Below are positions 52,847 to 61,214 of a DNA stretch of 64,000 nt, piece after piece (position 1 is the first letter of the stretch; every line of letters begins with the position of its first letter). The stretch spans positions 62,001-126,000 of the forward strand of contig NZ_JAPMLQ010000002.1 in assembly GCF_026410305.1 (NCBI RefSeq), written 5' to 3'. Made by a program: the position numbers and the translations under genes. The DNA comes from Sulfitobacter sp. F26204 (lineage in GTDB: Bacteria > Pseudomonadota > Alphaproteobacteria > Rhodobacterales > Rhodobacteraceae). The notes below the pieces were generated by a model. That model saw only the letters and a program-made list of their open reading frames with translations, ran no database searches and was not told where the DNA came from.

Positions 52847-54903
52847 CACTGTTTGACACCATCGTCATGGTGGATTGGTCCAGTGGCAATGATACCGGTC
52901 CGAGCCCGCGCAAGGATGCAATCTGGGTAGGTGTCAGCCGGAACGGACAGACAGAAGAGCCGGTCTATTTACGTAACCGCCAATTGGCCGAAAAATGGCT
53001 GGTTTCGCTTCTCACCCAGGAACAATCCAGTGGGCGGCGGGTCCTGGTGGGGTTTGATTTTCCCTTTGGGTATCCGGCAGGCTTTGCCAAGGCCCTGACT
53101 GGGTCATCAGATCCTTTGATGATTTGGGACTGGTTTGAAGAACGTATTGTCGATACGCCCAAAGGCAACAACCGATTTGATCTGGCGGGAAAGGTGAACT
53201 TGGGGCTGGGCGACGGCAAGGGCCCGTTCTGGTTCAATGGGTTGCGGCGCGAAATAGTGGGTTTGCCGCGAACAAAGACAGGATACGTAAATCCGTTTCC
53301 CGACAGACGAAAGGCCGAAGAACTGGCCAAGGGAACGTTTACCTGTTGGCAAATGGGCGGCGCTGGCGCGGTGGCTGGGCAGGTCATGTCTGGGTTACCG
53401 GTTCTGGCGCGGCTGAGGCGGCAATTCGACGTTGCGGTTTGGCCGTTTCAAACTTTGGACAAGGCCGTCACCTTTGTCGAGATCTGGCCTTCGTTGACTG
53501 TTGGTCCCGCGCCCGACGGATGGATCAAGGATGCCTGGCAGGTCACTGAAACTACCAAACAGATTGCCGCGCTCAGTTCGGATCGCTTGGCGGTGATGCT
53601 TGCAGTTGATGCTCCCGAAGAGGGTTGGATTTTCGGGTTGGGCTTTGAAGCTGAACTGACAGCGCCCCCCTTGCGAAATGATTGTTTTGCCCTTCCGCAA
53701 GGGGTGCATTGGACACCTGTGAACGAGGCTTTGACCTTGTTGCAGGAGCGTCTGACACCGGTTGCAAAGATTGAGACCGCGCGGGCGGAAACAGGTTTAG
53801 GGCGTATTGCCGCTGCGGCGATTGTCGCCAATCGTGCAAATCCGCCGCTGCCCAATACCGCCGTTGATGGGTATGGGTTTGCGGGTGGGCGAGGTCGCGG
53901 TGCGCATAGCCTGCCACTGCTACGGGGTCGGGCCGCGGCAGGTGATGCCCCCGGTGTGGTGCCGGACGGTCATGCCATTCGTGTTCTGACGGGTGCCGCG
54001 CTGCCGGAAGGTGTAGATACCGTGGTGTTGCAGGAAGACGTGGTTCACGTGGCGGGTGAAATACGTTTCTCGGGCCCGGTCAAGACAGGCGCGAATACGC
54101 GTCAGGCGGGCGAGGATGTCATTCAGGGTCAAACCATTGTCGAGCCGGGGCGGCGCCTTACCGCCGCTGATCTCGCAATCATGGCAGCAACGGGGCTGCG
54201 CGATATTGAACTGCGCAAACCGCTGAAAGTTGGCATCCTGTCGACGGGTGACGAATTGGTCGATGCCGGTGAAGATGCCGTTGCAGGGCAAATCTATGAT
54301 GCAAACCGCCCGATGTTGGCGGCGCTCGTCACTGCCTTTGGACACGAACCGGTGGATTTGGGCAGGGTACCGGATGACCGTGGGGTGTTACGCCGACGAC
54401 TGAATGCAGCATGCGCATCTGTCGATGCATTTTTGACCAGTGGCGGCGCATCGGCAGGGGATGAAGACCATGTTTCCGCTCTTTTGCAGGAAGTGGGCGC
54501 TTTGTCTCTATGGCGCATCGCGATCAAACCGGGCCGACCCTTGGCCTTGGGTATCTGGCAAGGTGTACCGGTTTTCGGATTGCCAGGAAATCCGGTAGCT
54601 GCGATGATTTGTACATTGATCTTTGCGCGGCCCGCGATGGAGATCCTCGCCGGAGGAAGATGGTCAGAGCCACAGGGCTTCCAGGTTCCGGCCGGCTTTT
54701 CCAAGTCCAAGAAAGCAGGACGCCGCGAATACCTGCGGGCGCGCATGCGAGATGGCAAGGTAGAGGTCTTTGCCTCAGAAGGATCGGGCCGTATCAGCGG
54801 GCTGGCCTGGGCAGAGGGTCTGGTGGAATTGCCTGAACCTGCCGGCGACATCAAAATCGGGGATCTGGTGCGGTATATTCCCTACAGGAGCTTTGGGCTG
54901 TGA
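52843..54903 (+). CDS. moeA: Molybdotransferase MoeA with an N-terminal RNase H-like (DUF429-like) domain
   Basis: A 686-residue two-part protein starting with GTG inside the mobB stop. Residues about 292-686 are MoeA, which inserts molybdate into adenylylated molybdopterin: PNTAVDGYGFAGG, LSTGDELVDAG, TSGGASAGDEDH and FGLPGNPVAAM are present. Residues 1 to about 290 form a separate domain with VMVDWSS (Asp11), LVGFDFPFGYP (Asp72), FVEIWPSL (Glu213) and SSDRLAVMLAVDA (248-256). That spacing resembles RNase H-fold DUF429 proteins. The role of the extra domain is unknown. MoeA alone is about 400 residues. Confidence 0.9.
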   Translation: MTLFDTIVMVDWSSGNDTGPSPRKDAIWVGVSRNGQTEEPVYLRNRQLAEKWLVSLLTQEQSSGRRVLVGFDFPFGYPAGFAKALTGSSDPLMIWDWFEERIVDTPKGNNRFDLAGKVNLGLGDGKGPFWFNGLRREIVGLPRTKTGYVNPFPDRRKAEELAKGTFTCWQMGGAGAVAGQVMSGLPVLARLRRQFDVAVWPFQTLDKAVTFVEIWPSLTVGPAPDGWIKDAWQVTETTKQIAALSSDRLAVMLAVDAPEEGWIFGLGFEAELTAPPLRNDCFALPQGVHWTPVNEALTLLQERLTPVAKIETARAETGLGRIAAAAIVANRANPPLPNTAVDGYGFAGGRGRGAHSLPLLRGRAAAGDAPGVVPDGHAIRVLTGAALPEGVDTVVLQEDVVHVAGEIRFSGPVKTGANTRQAGEDVIQGQTIVEPGRRLTAADLAIMAATGLRDIELRKPLKVGILSTGDELVDAGEDAVAGQIYDANRPMLAALVTAFGHEPVDLGRVPDDRGVLRRRLNAACASVDAFLTSGGASAGDEDHVSALLQEVGALSLWRIAIKPGRPLALGIWQGVPVFGLPGNPVAAMICTLIFARPAMEILAGGRWSEPQGFQVPAGFSKSKKAGRREYLRARMRDGKVEVFASEGSGRISGLAWAEGLVELPEPAGDIKIGDLVRYIPYRSFGL

Positions 54904-54906
54904 CCC

Positions 54907-55983
54907 TCAGTCAAAGGTCCCGGCACATCGACCCAGCAACATGAACGCCCGTGAGGTGCGCGTGTCGGCCATCGCCGAAATCTCGCCGTCCGACGCGTTC
55001 TTCTCAAACTCGGCAAAGGTCTTGTCAAAGCGGCGCAGGAAATGATGCGCTGCATCGCGAAAAATCGGGTCCTGTTTCATACGGGCGTTGGTCAATGCAA
55101 GGGAAGATCGGTCGCGGATGCCGCCAAGCGGTGCAATCGCACGGCCACGGGTTCCCTGGGCAAAATGGCGCCATACCTCGGGGCGGGCGCGATCAGGGCG
55201 CAGATCATCCATGTAGATCCCGTCCTGGCTCATCAGGGTCAGAACATCCTGCGCAGCCTGCACCAGTTGCGAGGTCGAACGATCCTTGAGGGCACGGCGC
55301 AGCGCGGCAAAGCCGACTTCGTCTTCTGCGGTCTCGGGGAAATTCAGGGCGCGGATGAAATCTTCGTTTGATAACAAGGGGGCCATATCAATCGCCTGGG
55401 TGCCCAATTCCAAAGCCGCCTGATCGTCTGTGCCGATGATTTCAGGTTTGACCACAGGTCGCGCCGTTTCGTCGCGGCGCGATTGAAACGTGGCCAGGGC
55501 AGTTTCGGTCTTGCGTGCGGCGGCGGCAATTTCGTCCAATTTGCGGGCCACCGATGGTTCGGTGCGCATGTGGTTGCCTTGTTGTTGAGACAGATATGCT
55601 TGGCGAATCGCATCAATAGCCGATTGCAAACGCTGGCTTTCCTCACGCATCACCCGGCTGGCCTTTGCCGCTGTTGCCGCTACCCAGATCATCGCGACGG
55701 GCATGAAAACCGCCAACATTGTCATCAGGAAACGCAGGCTTTGCGCCCCGTCTTCCGATGTGCCTTCTTCGCGCAGGACCAGAAAAAAGAATGCTGCGCC
55801 CAACAGCCATACACCGCTAAGGATCAGTGCAATGATCTCGATCGAGGTGATCGTTTCCGGGCGCGGCTTATCATAGATTCCCAAGGAGGTAGGCCGTGCA
55901 GAGACGCCCGTTACCTTGACGGTGGCAGCTTGTTGCGGCTCTTGGCTGGGATCGTTTGCGCCGCTTTGTGTTGTGTCAGTCAT
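54907..55983 (-). CDS. Two-helix membrane protein of unknown function
   Basis: A 358-residue protein. After a disordered N terminus of about 40 residues come two transmembrane helices (about 48-68 and 84-106). A coiled-coil stretch follows (about 108-170, EESQRLQSAIDAIRQAYLSQ). The C-terminal 170 residues are helical and soluble, with RALNFPETAEDEVGFAALRRA and HHFLRRFDKTFAEFEKNASD. I know related proteins only as Rhodobacterales hypotheticals. It lies 26 bases after greA on the same strand and is convergent with moeA. Confidence 0.78.
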   Translation of the reverse strand: MTDTTQSGANDPSQEPQQAATVKVTGVSARPTSLGIYDKPRPETITSIEIIALILSGVWLLGAAFFFLVLREEGTSEDGAQSLRFLMTMLAVFMPVAMIWVAATAAKASRVMREESQRLQSAIDAIRQAYLSQQQGNHMRTEPSVARKLDEIAAAARKTETALATFQSRRDETARPVVKPEIIGTDDQAALELGTQAIDMAPLLSNEDFIRALNFPETAEDEVGFAALRRALKDRSTSQLVQAAQDVLTLMSQDGIYMDDLRPDRARPEVWRHFAQGTRGRAIAPLGGIRDRSSLALTNARMKQDPIFRDAAHHFLRRFDKTFAEFEKNASDGEISAMADTRTSRAFMLLGRCAGTFD

Positions 55984-56009
55984 CCGCGCATTCCTGTGCA
56001 GGTCCTCGA

Positions 56010-56480
56010 TCAGGCATAGACGATCTTGAGCACCTCATAAGATTTGACGCCACCTGGTGTGCGAACCTCGACGCTGTCGCCCTCTTCCTTGCCGATTAAG
56101 GCACGAGCAATGGGTGATTTGATATTCAGCAATCCTTCTTCGATCTTGGCCTCGTATTCACCAACGATCTGATAGGTTTTTTCCTCGTCAGTGTCTTCGT
56201 CCACCAATGTCACCCGCGCACCAAACTTGATCGCGCCTGACAGTTTCGCTGGATCAATTACATCCGCCAGCGAAATCGCCCCTTCCAATTCTTTGACACG
56301 GCCTTCGATAAAGGACTGTTTTTCCTTGGCGGAATGGTATTCAGCATTTTCGGACAGGTCGCCATGTTCGCGCGCTTCGGCAATTGCCTTGATAATGGCA
56401 GGGCGCTCGACGGTTTTCAGCTGTTTTAGCTCCGTCTCTAGGGCGGTGTGCCCTGCGCGGGTCATTGGAATCTTTTCCAT
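56010..56480 (-). CDS. greA: Transcription elongation factor GreA
   Basis: A 156-residue factor that rescues backtracked RNA polymerase by stimulating transcript cleavage. The N-terminal coiled coil ([37 protein letters not shown]) holds the acidic tip residues Asp-x-x-Glu, and the C-terminal FKBP-like domain contains [25 protein letters not shown]. The start [10 protein letters not shown] parallels the E. coli N terminus. Its leader carries two hairpins (56503-56534 and 56538-56565). Confidence 0.96.
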   Translation of the reverse strand: MEKIPMTRAGHTALETELKQLKTVERPAIIKAIAEAREHGDLSENAEYHSAKEKQSFIEGRVKELEGAISLADVIDPAKLSGAIKFGARVTLVDEDTDEEKTYQIVGEYEAKIEEGLLNIKSPIARALIGKEEGDSVEVRTPGGVKSYEVLKIVYA

Positions 56481-56502
56481 GGGCGTTTGTCCACGTCATG
56501 AG

Positions 56503-56534
56503 GGCCGCACACCATCCCTAGGGGGTGAGCGGCC
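56503..56534 (-). other. Stem-loop in the greA leader
   Basis: GGCCGC at 56503-56508 pairs with GCGGCC at 56529-56534; inside, CACC pairs with GGTG and CCC with GGG around a two-base TA loop, with small internal mismatches. On the minus strand it lies between the terminator-like hairpin at 56538-56565 and the greA start. It could be a leader structure or the lower part of a two-stem terminator. Confidence 0.45.
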
Positions 56535-56537
56535 GTT

Positions 56538-56565
56538 AAAAGGTCAGGTCGCACAGTACCTGACC
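56538..56565 (-). terminator. Factor-independent terminator downstream of the VOC gene
   Basis: GGTCAGG at 56542-56548 pairs with CCTGACC at 56559-56565 around a 10-base loop. On the minus strand the stem is followed by TTTT (bases 56541-56538). It lies 54 bases after the VOC-protein stop and about 60 bases before greA, so it either ends the VOC transcript or attenuates read-through into greA. Confidence 0.65.
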
Positions 56566-56619
56566 CAAACTGATGTGGAATTGCAAGGCCCATCCGACGA
56601 GATAGGCGGCTGCTTGTGG

Positions 56620-57000
56620 TTAGTCGTATTGCACGACTTCGTATTCAATACCGTCGCCATCGTGAAAATAGAACCGCCGACCCGGTTCGTAATCACCGTG
56701 ATTGCTGGTCTTGAAACCATGTGCTTTGATGGCGGCTTCGGTCTTGTCCAGGTCGTCCACAACAACGGCAAGGTGGTTGAGGCCACCAACCACATCATAG
56801 CTGGATGCACCCGAGGTGGTTGCCTTGTTCGGACTGTAGATTGCCAGGTAACGATCTTTGTCACCGACATGAATTGTGTAACCACCGTTTATCGCGGCAC
56901 CTTCCCAACGGATGTGCCAGTCAAACAGTTTTGTCATCCAAGCAGCGGTTGCATGGGGGTCAGAGACAGTAAAATTCGCATGCTCAAGTGTCGCAGTCAT
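56620..57000 (-). CDS. VOC (glyoxalase-fold) family protein
   Basis: A 126-residue protein with two beta-alpha-beta-beta-beta repeats. Probable metal ligands are His7 in LEHANFTVSD, His in GGLNHLAVVVDD and Glu in GIEYEVVQYD. The family includes lactoylglutathione lyases, dioxygenases and resistance proteins; RRFYFHDGDGIEYEVVQ is typical of glyoxalase/bleomycin-resistance members. It is divergent from soxR and its promoter carries a SoxR-type operator with 19-bp spacing, so it is probably induced by redox-active compounds. Confidence 0.85.
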   Translation of the reverse strand: MTATLEHANFTVSDPHATAAWMTKLFDWHIRWEGAAINGGYTIHVGDKDRYLAIYSPNKATTSGASSYDVVGGLNHLAVVVDDLDKTEAAIKAHGFKTSNHGDYEPGRRFYFHDGDGIEYEVVQYD

Positions 57001-57038
57001 CAGAGTGTTTCCTTTTCATTTCGGTCTTTCGCATATCC

Positions 57039-57069
57039 TGTCTAATTGTTAAACTTAACTTTAGGTCAA
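57039..57069 (-). promoter_or_regulatory. SoxR-type promoter of the VOC gene
   Basis: On the minus strand a -35 element TTGACC (57069-57064) and a -10 element TAGACA (57044-57039) are separated by 19 bases, the long spacer that MerR-family activators correct by DNA distortion. The dyad GTTAAACTT-AACTTTAGG (57048-57065) lies inside the spacer and matches the SoxR box pattern of AGTT/AACT half-sites. SoxR is encoded immediately to the right. Confidence 0.6.
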
Positions 57070-57088
57070 GGTATTTCTGAGGATATTC

Positions 57089-57544
57089 ATGGCGCGATAT
57101 GACGGACTTTCGATCGGGGCCTTGGCCAAGCGTACGGGCTTGGCGGTTTCGGCCATCCGGTACTATGAGGCACAGGGTCTGATTAGACCGTGGCGTAACG
57201 CAGGCGGGCAACGGCGGTTTGAACGCGCGGATTTGCGCAGGCTCAGTTTTGTGATGATCGCGCAACAATTCGGTTTCACACTGCCGCAGATCAAGGAACA
57301 GTTGGACCAGTTGCCCGGGGGCGCTGCACCCACGCGCGCAGATTGGGCCAAGATCAGCGAAGGTTTCCGCGACGTGCTTGATGCACGGATCGATGCAATG
57401 ACCAAGATGCGCGACAATCTTGATGGCTGTATTGGCTGCGGCTGCCTGAGCCTTGAGGCCTGTGCACTTTACAATCCCACCGACAAGGCGGCGAAAAAAG
57501 GGGCGGGGCCGCGCTATCTTATGGGGGACACGCCGGCCGACTAG
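57089..57544 (+). CDS. soxR: Redox-sensitive transcriptional activator SoxR
   Basis: A 151-residue MerR-family regulator. The winged-helix domain covers residues 8-75 (LSIGALAKRTGLAVSAIRYYE), followed by a dimerisation helix. The [2Fe-2S] loop CIGCGCLSLEAC gives Cys114, Cys117, Cys119 and Cys125 in the exact CX2CXCX5C pattern of SoxR. Cluster oxidation by redox-cycling compounds activates target promoters. GAGGATATTC precedes the ATG. The intergenic SoxR-box probably serves the VOC gene and autoregulation. No soxS is nearby, as usual outside enterics. Confidence 0.94.
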   Translation: MARYDGLSIGALAKRTGLAVSAIRYYEAQGLIRPWRNAGGQRRFERADLRRLSFVMIAQQFGFTLPQIKEQLDQLPGGAAPTRADWAKISEGFRDVLDARIDAMTKMRDNLDGCIGCGCLSLEACALYNPTDKAAKKGAGPRYLMGDTPAD

Positions 57545-57695
57545 GAGGCGTTCCAGGCAAATACATTGAAGAAATCACGCCAATTCTGGCTGGAAAGGTG
57601 CCCCGAAGCCGATTTTACGCATCGTCCGGATTGCATTGAAACCTTGCGTGGTTTAGCCAAATCCAAACCGTTTTAGCCCAAAGGATTGCCCAGCT

Positions 57696-59342
57696 ATGGC
57701 CGAGATTGAACGCGAAGCAATGGAATATGATGTTGTCATCGTCGGTGCGGGGCCCGCAGGCCTGTCTGCGGCGATCCGCCTCAAGCAGCTTGATGCGGAC
57801 TGCAACGTGGTGGTTCTTGAGAAGGGCTCGGAGGTCGGTGCCCACATCCTGTCCGGGGCGGTACTGGACCCTTGCGGCATTGACGCCCTGATCCCTGATT
57901 GGAAAGCCAAAGGGGCACCGATCAAGGTAGAGGTCAAAGAGGATAACTTTTATATGTTGGGGGAGGCCGGTCGGGTTCGTGTTCCCAATTTCCCGATGCC
58001 GCCACTGATGAACAATCACGGCAACTACATTGTGTCGATGGGCAATGTCTGTCGCTGGATGGCAGAACAGGCCGAAGAACTGGGCGTTGAAATATTCCCC
58101 GGCATGGCGTGTTCTGAACTTGTCTATGGTGACAAGGGCGAGGTCAAAGGAGTTGTTGCAGGTGAATTTGGCAAGAATCCGGATGGCACCCAAGGCGACG
58201 GCTATGAGCCGGGCATGGAATTGCATGGGAAATATGTATTTCTGTCCGAGGGTGTGCGTGGATCATTGTCCAAACAGGTAATTGACAAATACGACCTGGC
58301 CAAAGGCAAGGAAGTCCAGAAATACGGCCTGGGCATGAAAGAAATTTGGGAAATCGACCCGTCCAAGCACAAAGAAGGTACAGTAACCCATACGATGGGA
58401 TGGCCTCTCGAGAAAAAGGCAGGTGGTGGCTCCTTTATCTACCATCTTGAAAACAATCAGGTCTATGTGGGCTTTGTGGTCCACCTGGGCTATAAGAACC
58501 CGCATCTCTTTCCCTATATGGAATTCCAGCAGTTCAAACATCACCCCATGGTTGCCGAACTGTTGAAAGGGGGCAAACGCGTGGCCTATGGCGCGCGGGC
58601 GATCACCGAAGGCGGTTATCAATCAATGCCCAAGATGGTGGCACCCGGTGTGGCGCTGCTGGGTTGTTCCGTTGGGATGGTGAACCTGCCGCGCATCAAA
58701 GGCAATCACAATGCAATGCTGTCTGGCAAAGCAGCGGCGGAAGCGGCCTATGCCGCCATTCAAGCAGGCCGTTCCGGCGATGAGTTGCCTGAGTACGAGG
58801 CAGAGGTGCGCGACGGTGCCATTGGCAAGGATTTGAAAAAGGTACGTAATGTCAAACCTTTGTGGTCAAAATACGGGCTGACTGCTTCCCTCGCGATTGG
58901 CGGTTTTGACATGTGGTGCAACACCCTTGGTTTTTCGTTGCTGGGCACCATGGGCCACGGTAAATCGGATGCCGAAGCGACTGAGCCTGCGGCAAATCAC
59001 AAAATGATCGAATATCCGAAACCCGACGGTAAATTGTCATTCGACCGTCTGACCAATGTTGCGTTTTCCTTTACAAACCACGAAGAGAACCAACCGGCGC
59101 ATCTTACGTTGAAGGACACATCGGTGCCGGTCGATGTGAATCTCCCCAAATTTGCAGGCCCGTCGGCACGCTATTGCCCTGCAGGCGTTTACGAATTTGT
59201 GGGTGAGGGTGCAGACACGAAGTTCCAGATTAACTTTCAGAACTGCGTGCATTGCAAAACCTGCGACATCAAGGACCCGACCCAGAACATTGTCTGGACA
59301 ACACCTCAGGGTGGCGACGGACCGAACTATCCGAATATGTGA
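57696..59342 (+). CDS. Electron transfer flavoprotein-ubiquinone oxidoreductase
   Basis: A 548-residue membrane-associated flavoprotein passing electrons from ETF (from acyl-CoA dehydrogenases) to ubiquinone. The N-terminal FAD motif is VVIVGAGPAGLSAAIRLKQ and the C-terminal 4Fe-4S ferredoxin-like domain contains NCVHCKTCDIKDPTQNI. The ubiquinone-binding region KKAGGGSFIYH is conserved. Length matches the mitochondrial and Rhodobacter enzymes. A strong terminator follows at 59371. It would serve the DmdC-like dehydrogenase encoded at 45648. Confidence 0.95.
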   Translation: MAEIEREAMEYDVVIVGAGPAGLSAAIRLKQLDADCNVVVLEKGSEVGAHILSGAVLDPCGIDALIPDWKAKGAPIKVEVKEDNFYMLGEAGRVRVPNFPMPPLMNNHGNYIVSMGNVCRWMAEQAEELGVEIFPGMACSELVYGDKGEVKGVVAGEFGKNPDGTQGDGYEPGMELHGKYVFLSEGVRGSLSKQVIDKYDLAKGKEVQKYGLGMKEIWEIDPSKHKEGTVTHTMGWPLEKKAGGGSFIYHLENNQVYVGFVVHLGYKNPHLFPYMEFQQFKHHPMVAELLKGGKRVAYGARAITEGGYQSMPKMVAPGVALLGCSVGMVNLPRIKGNHNAMLSGKAAAEAAYAAIQAGRSGDELPEYEAEVRDGAIGKDLKKVRNVKPLWSKYGLTASLAIGGFDMWCNTLGFSLLGTMGHGKSDAEATEPAANHKMIEYPKPDGKLSFDRLTNVAFSFTNHEENQPAHLTLKDTSVPVDVNLPKFAGPSARYCPAGVYEFVGEGADTKFQINFQNCVHCKTCDIKDPTQNIVWTTPQGGDGPNYPNM

Positions 59343-59370
59343 AAACGACCGATCACATTCACTGATGGGA

Positions 59371-59396
59371 AGGCGGGGGTATTCCCCGCCTTTTTT
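59371..59396 (+). terminator. Factor-independent terminator after the ETF-QO gene
   Basis: GGCGGGG at 59372-59378 pairs with CCCCGCC at 59384-59390 around a five-base loop, immediately followed by six T (59391-59396). This is the clearest intrinsic terminator in the window and separates the ETF-QO gene from the TPR gene. Confidence 0.92.
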
Positions 59397-59498
59397 ATGG
59401 GTGTTTCCGCTCACAGATCTGTCATGTGGTGCCCCCACCATTGCGCTTGATTTCAGACCTGATAGCCTTTGGCCCAAATCAAATGAGGCAGTTGAAAC

Positions 59499-61214
59499 AT
59501 GTTCAAGAATGTCCTTACCGGCACTGCGGCCCTGATCTTGAGCGTCGCATGTATTCCTCAGGCCAACGCTCAATCCGTCGCAGGTGCCTATCTCGCCGGC
59601 CGCAACGCTGCCGTGCGCTCCGACTATAGTGCCGCAGCACGCTACTATGCCGAAGCGTTGAGCCGCGACAGCACGAACATCGAACTTATGGAAAGCACCG
59701 TGCTCGCCTATTTATCTTTGGGGCAGATCGAGAAAGCGGTGCCTTTGGCCCGTGTGCTGGAGCAAAAGAACGAAACCTCCCAAGTCGCCCGCATGGTGAT
59801 CACGGCGGACCTGGCGCAAAACGAAAACTACAAGGCCTTACTGGCGCGAGAAAGCGATAGCGAGGGCATCGGCCCATGGGTGGATGGTCTGGTAAAAGCC
59901 TGGGCACATATGGGAGAGGGTGATGTCACCTCGGCCTTGTCTGCCTTTGATGCCTTGAGCAAAGAAGCAGGGATGCAAGGCTTTGTCATGTACCACAAAG
60001 CTCTGGCGCTTGCCTCTGTCGGCGATTTTGAAGGTGCCGAAGCGATCTTTGGTGCCGCGGCAGCGGGTGCAGCAGGACAGACCAGACGCGGTGTCATGGC
60101 GCATGCCGTGGTACTTGCGCAGCTTGAGCGACACGAGGAAGCGTTGACTGTGCTGCGAACGAGCTTTGGTGAGTCGACAGACCCCGAGCTGGATCAAATG
60201 ATTGCGGCGCTGGAGGCGAAAACAGCTTTGCCCTTCGAACTTGTCCGCGATGCCAAGTCCGGCATTGCCGAGGTGTTCTTTACTTTCGCTGCTGTGTTGA
60301 AAAGCGAAACTGCGGGCGATTACTATGTCTTGCTCTATTCCCGCGTCGCGCGGTACTTGCGACCGTCACATGTGGATGCGCTGCTGTTGACAGCGGGGTT
60401 GCTGGAAAACCTTGGCCAGAACCAGTTGGCGATCGAGGAATACAAGGCCGTCCCGGCCGATGATCCTGCATTCCATGTTGCTGAGTTGGGGCGCGCCGAT
60501 GCCTTGCGTCGTTCGGGCAAAGAAGATCAGGCGATTGAGGTTCTTGAACAATTGACGCGCAGTCATGGCGATCTTCCCGTCGTTTATTCTACTCTGGGCG
60601 ATGTATTGCGGGGACAGGGCGATTTCCCTGCAGCCATTGCTGCATATGACAAAGCGATCGACAAGGTCGGCCAAACAGCCCGGCTGCGATGGGTGCTCTT
60701 TTATTCGCGTGGCATCGCGCACGAGCGTTCGGGGGATGAAGCGGCATCAGAAGCCGATTTCCGCGCCGCTCTGGCGATCAACCCCGAACAGCCACAGGTG
60801 TTGAATTATCTGGGCTATTCGATGGTGGAACAGAACCGCAATCTTGATGAAGCTCTGGACATGATAGAGCGCGCCGTCGCCGCATCCCCTGAATCAGGTT
60901 ATATCGTCGATTCACTGGGCTGGGTTCTGTACCGTCTGAACCGGTACGACGAAGCTGTTGAGCACATGGAACGTGCCGTCGAATTGTTACCTGTTGACCC
61001 GGTGGTGAATGATCATCTGGGCGATGTCTATTGGGCCGTGGGACGGCATCGCGAGGCTGAATTCCAATGGAGCCGCGCATTGTCTTTCATCGACAAAGAA
61101 GACACGGACGGCGAAGCCGAGCCAAAGCGTATTCGACGCAAACTGGAAGTCGGGCTGGACGGTGTTTTGGTCGAAGAAGGCGCACCCCCTTTGAAAGCCA
61201 GCAATGACATCTGA
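59499..61214 (+). CDS. Secreted TPR-repeat protein
   Basis: A 571-residue protein with a Sec signal peptide (about residues 1-24, ending NAQS). At least eight tetratricopeptide-like repeats fill the rest, for example AVRSDYSAAARYYAEALSRD, GDFPAAIAAYDKAIDKVG and YDEAVEHMERAVELLPVD. The repeats make a protein-binding scaffold in the periplasm or outer membrane. The partner is unknown. The last codons overlap ispE by 11 bases, so the two are co-translated, although functions are not obviously linked. Confidence 0.88.
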   Translation: MFKNVLTGTAALILSVACIPQANAQSVAGAYLAGRNAAVRSDYSAAARYYAEALSRDSTNIELMESTVLAYLSLGQIEKAVPLARVLEQKNETSQVARMVITADLAQNENYKALLARESDSEGIGPWVDGLVKAWAHMGEGDVTSALSAFDALSKEAGMQGFVMYHKALALASVGDFEGAEAIFGAAAAGAAGQTRRGVMAHAVVLAQLERHEEALTVLRTSFGESTDPELDQMIAALEAKTALPFELVRDAKSGIAEVFFTFAAVLKSETAGDYYVLLYSRVARYLRPSHVDALLLTAGLLENLGQNQLAIEEYKAVPADDPAFHVAELGRADALRRSGKEDQAIEVLEQLTRSHGDLPVVYSTLGDVLRGQGDFPAAIAAYDKAIDKVGQTARLRWVLFYSRGIAHERSGDEAASEADFRAALAINPEQPQVLNYLGYSMVEQNRNLDEALDMIERAVAASPESGYIVDSLGWVLYRLNRYDEAVEHMERAVELLPVDPVVNDHLGDVYWAVGRHREAEFQWSRALSFIDKEDTDGEAEPKRIRRKLEVGLDGVLVEEGAPPLKASNDI

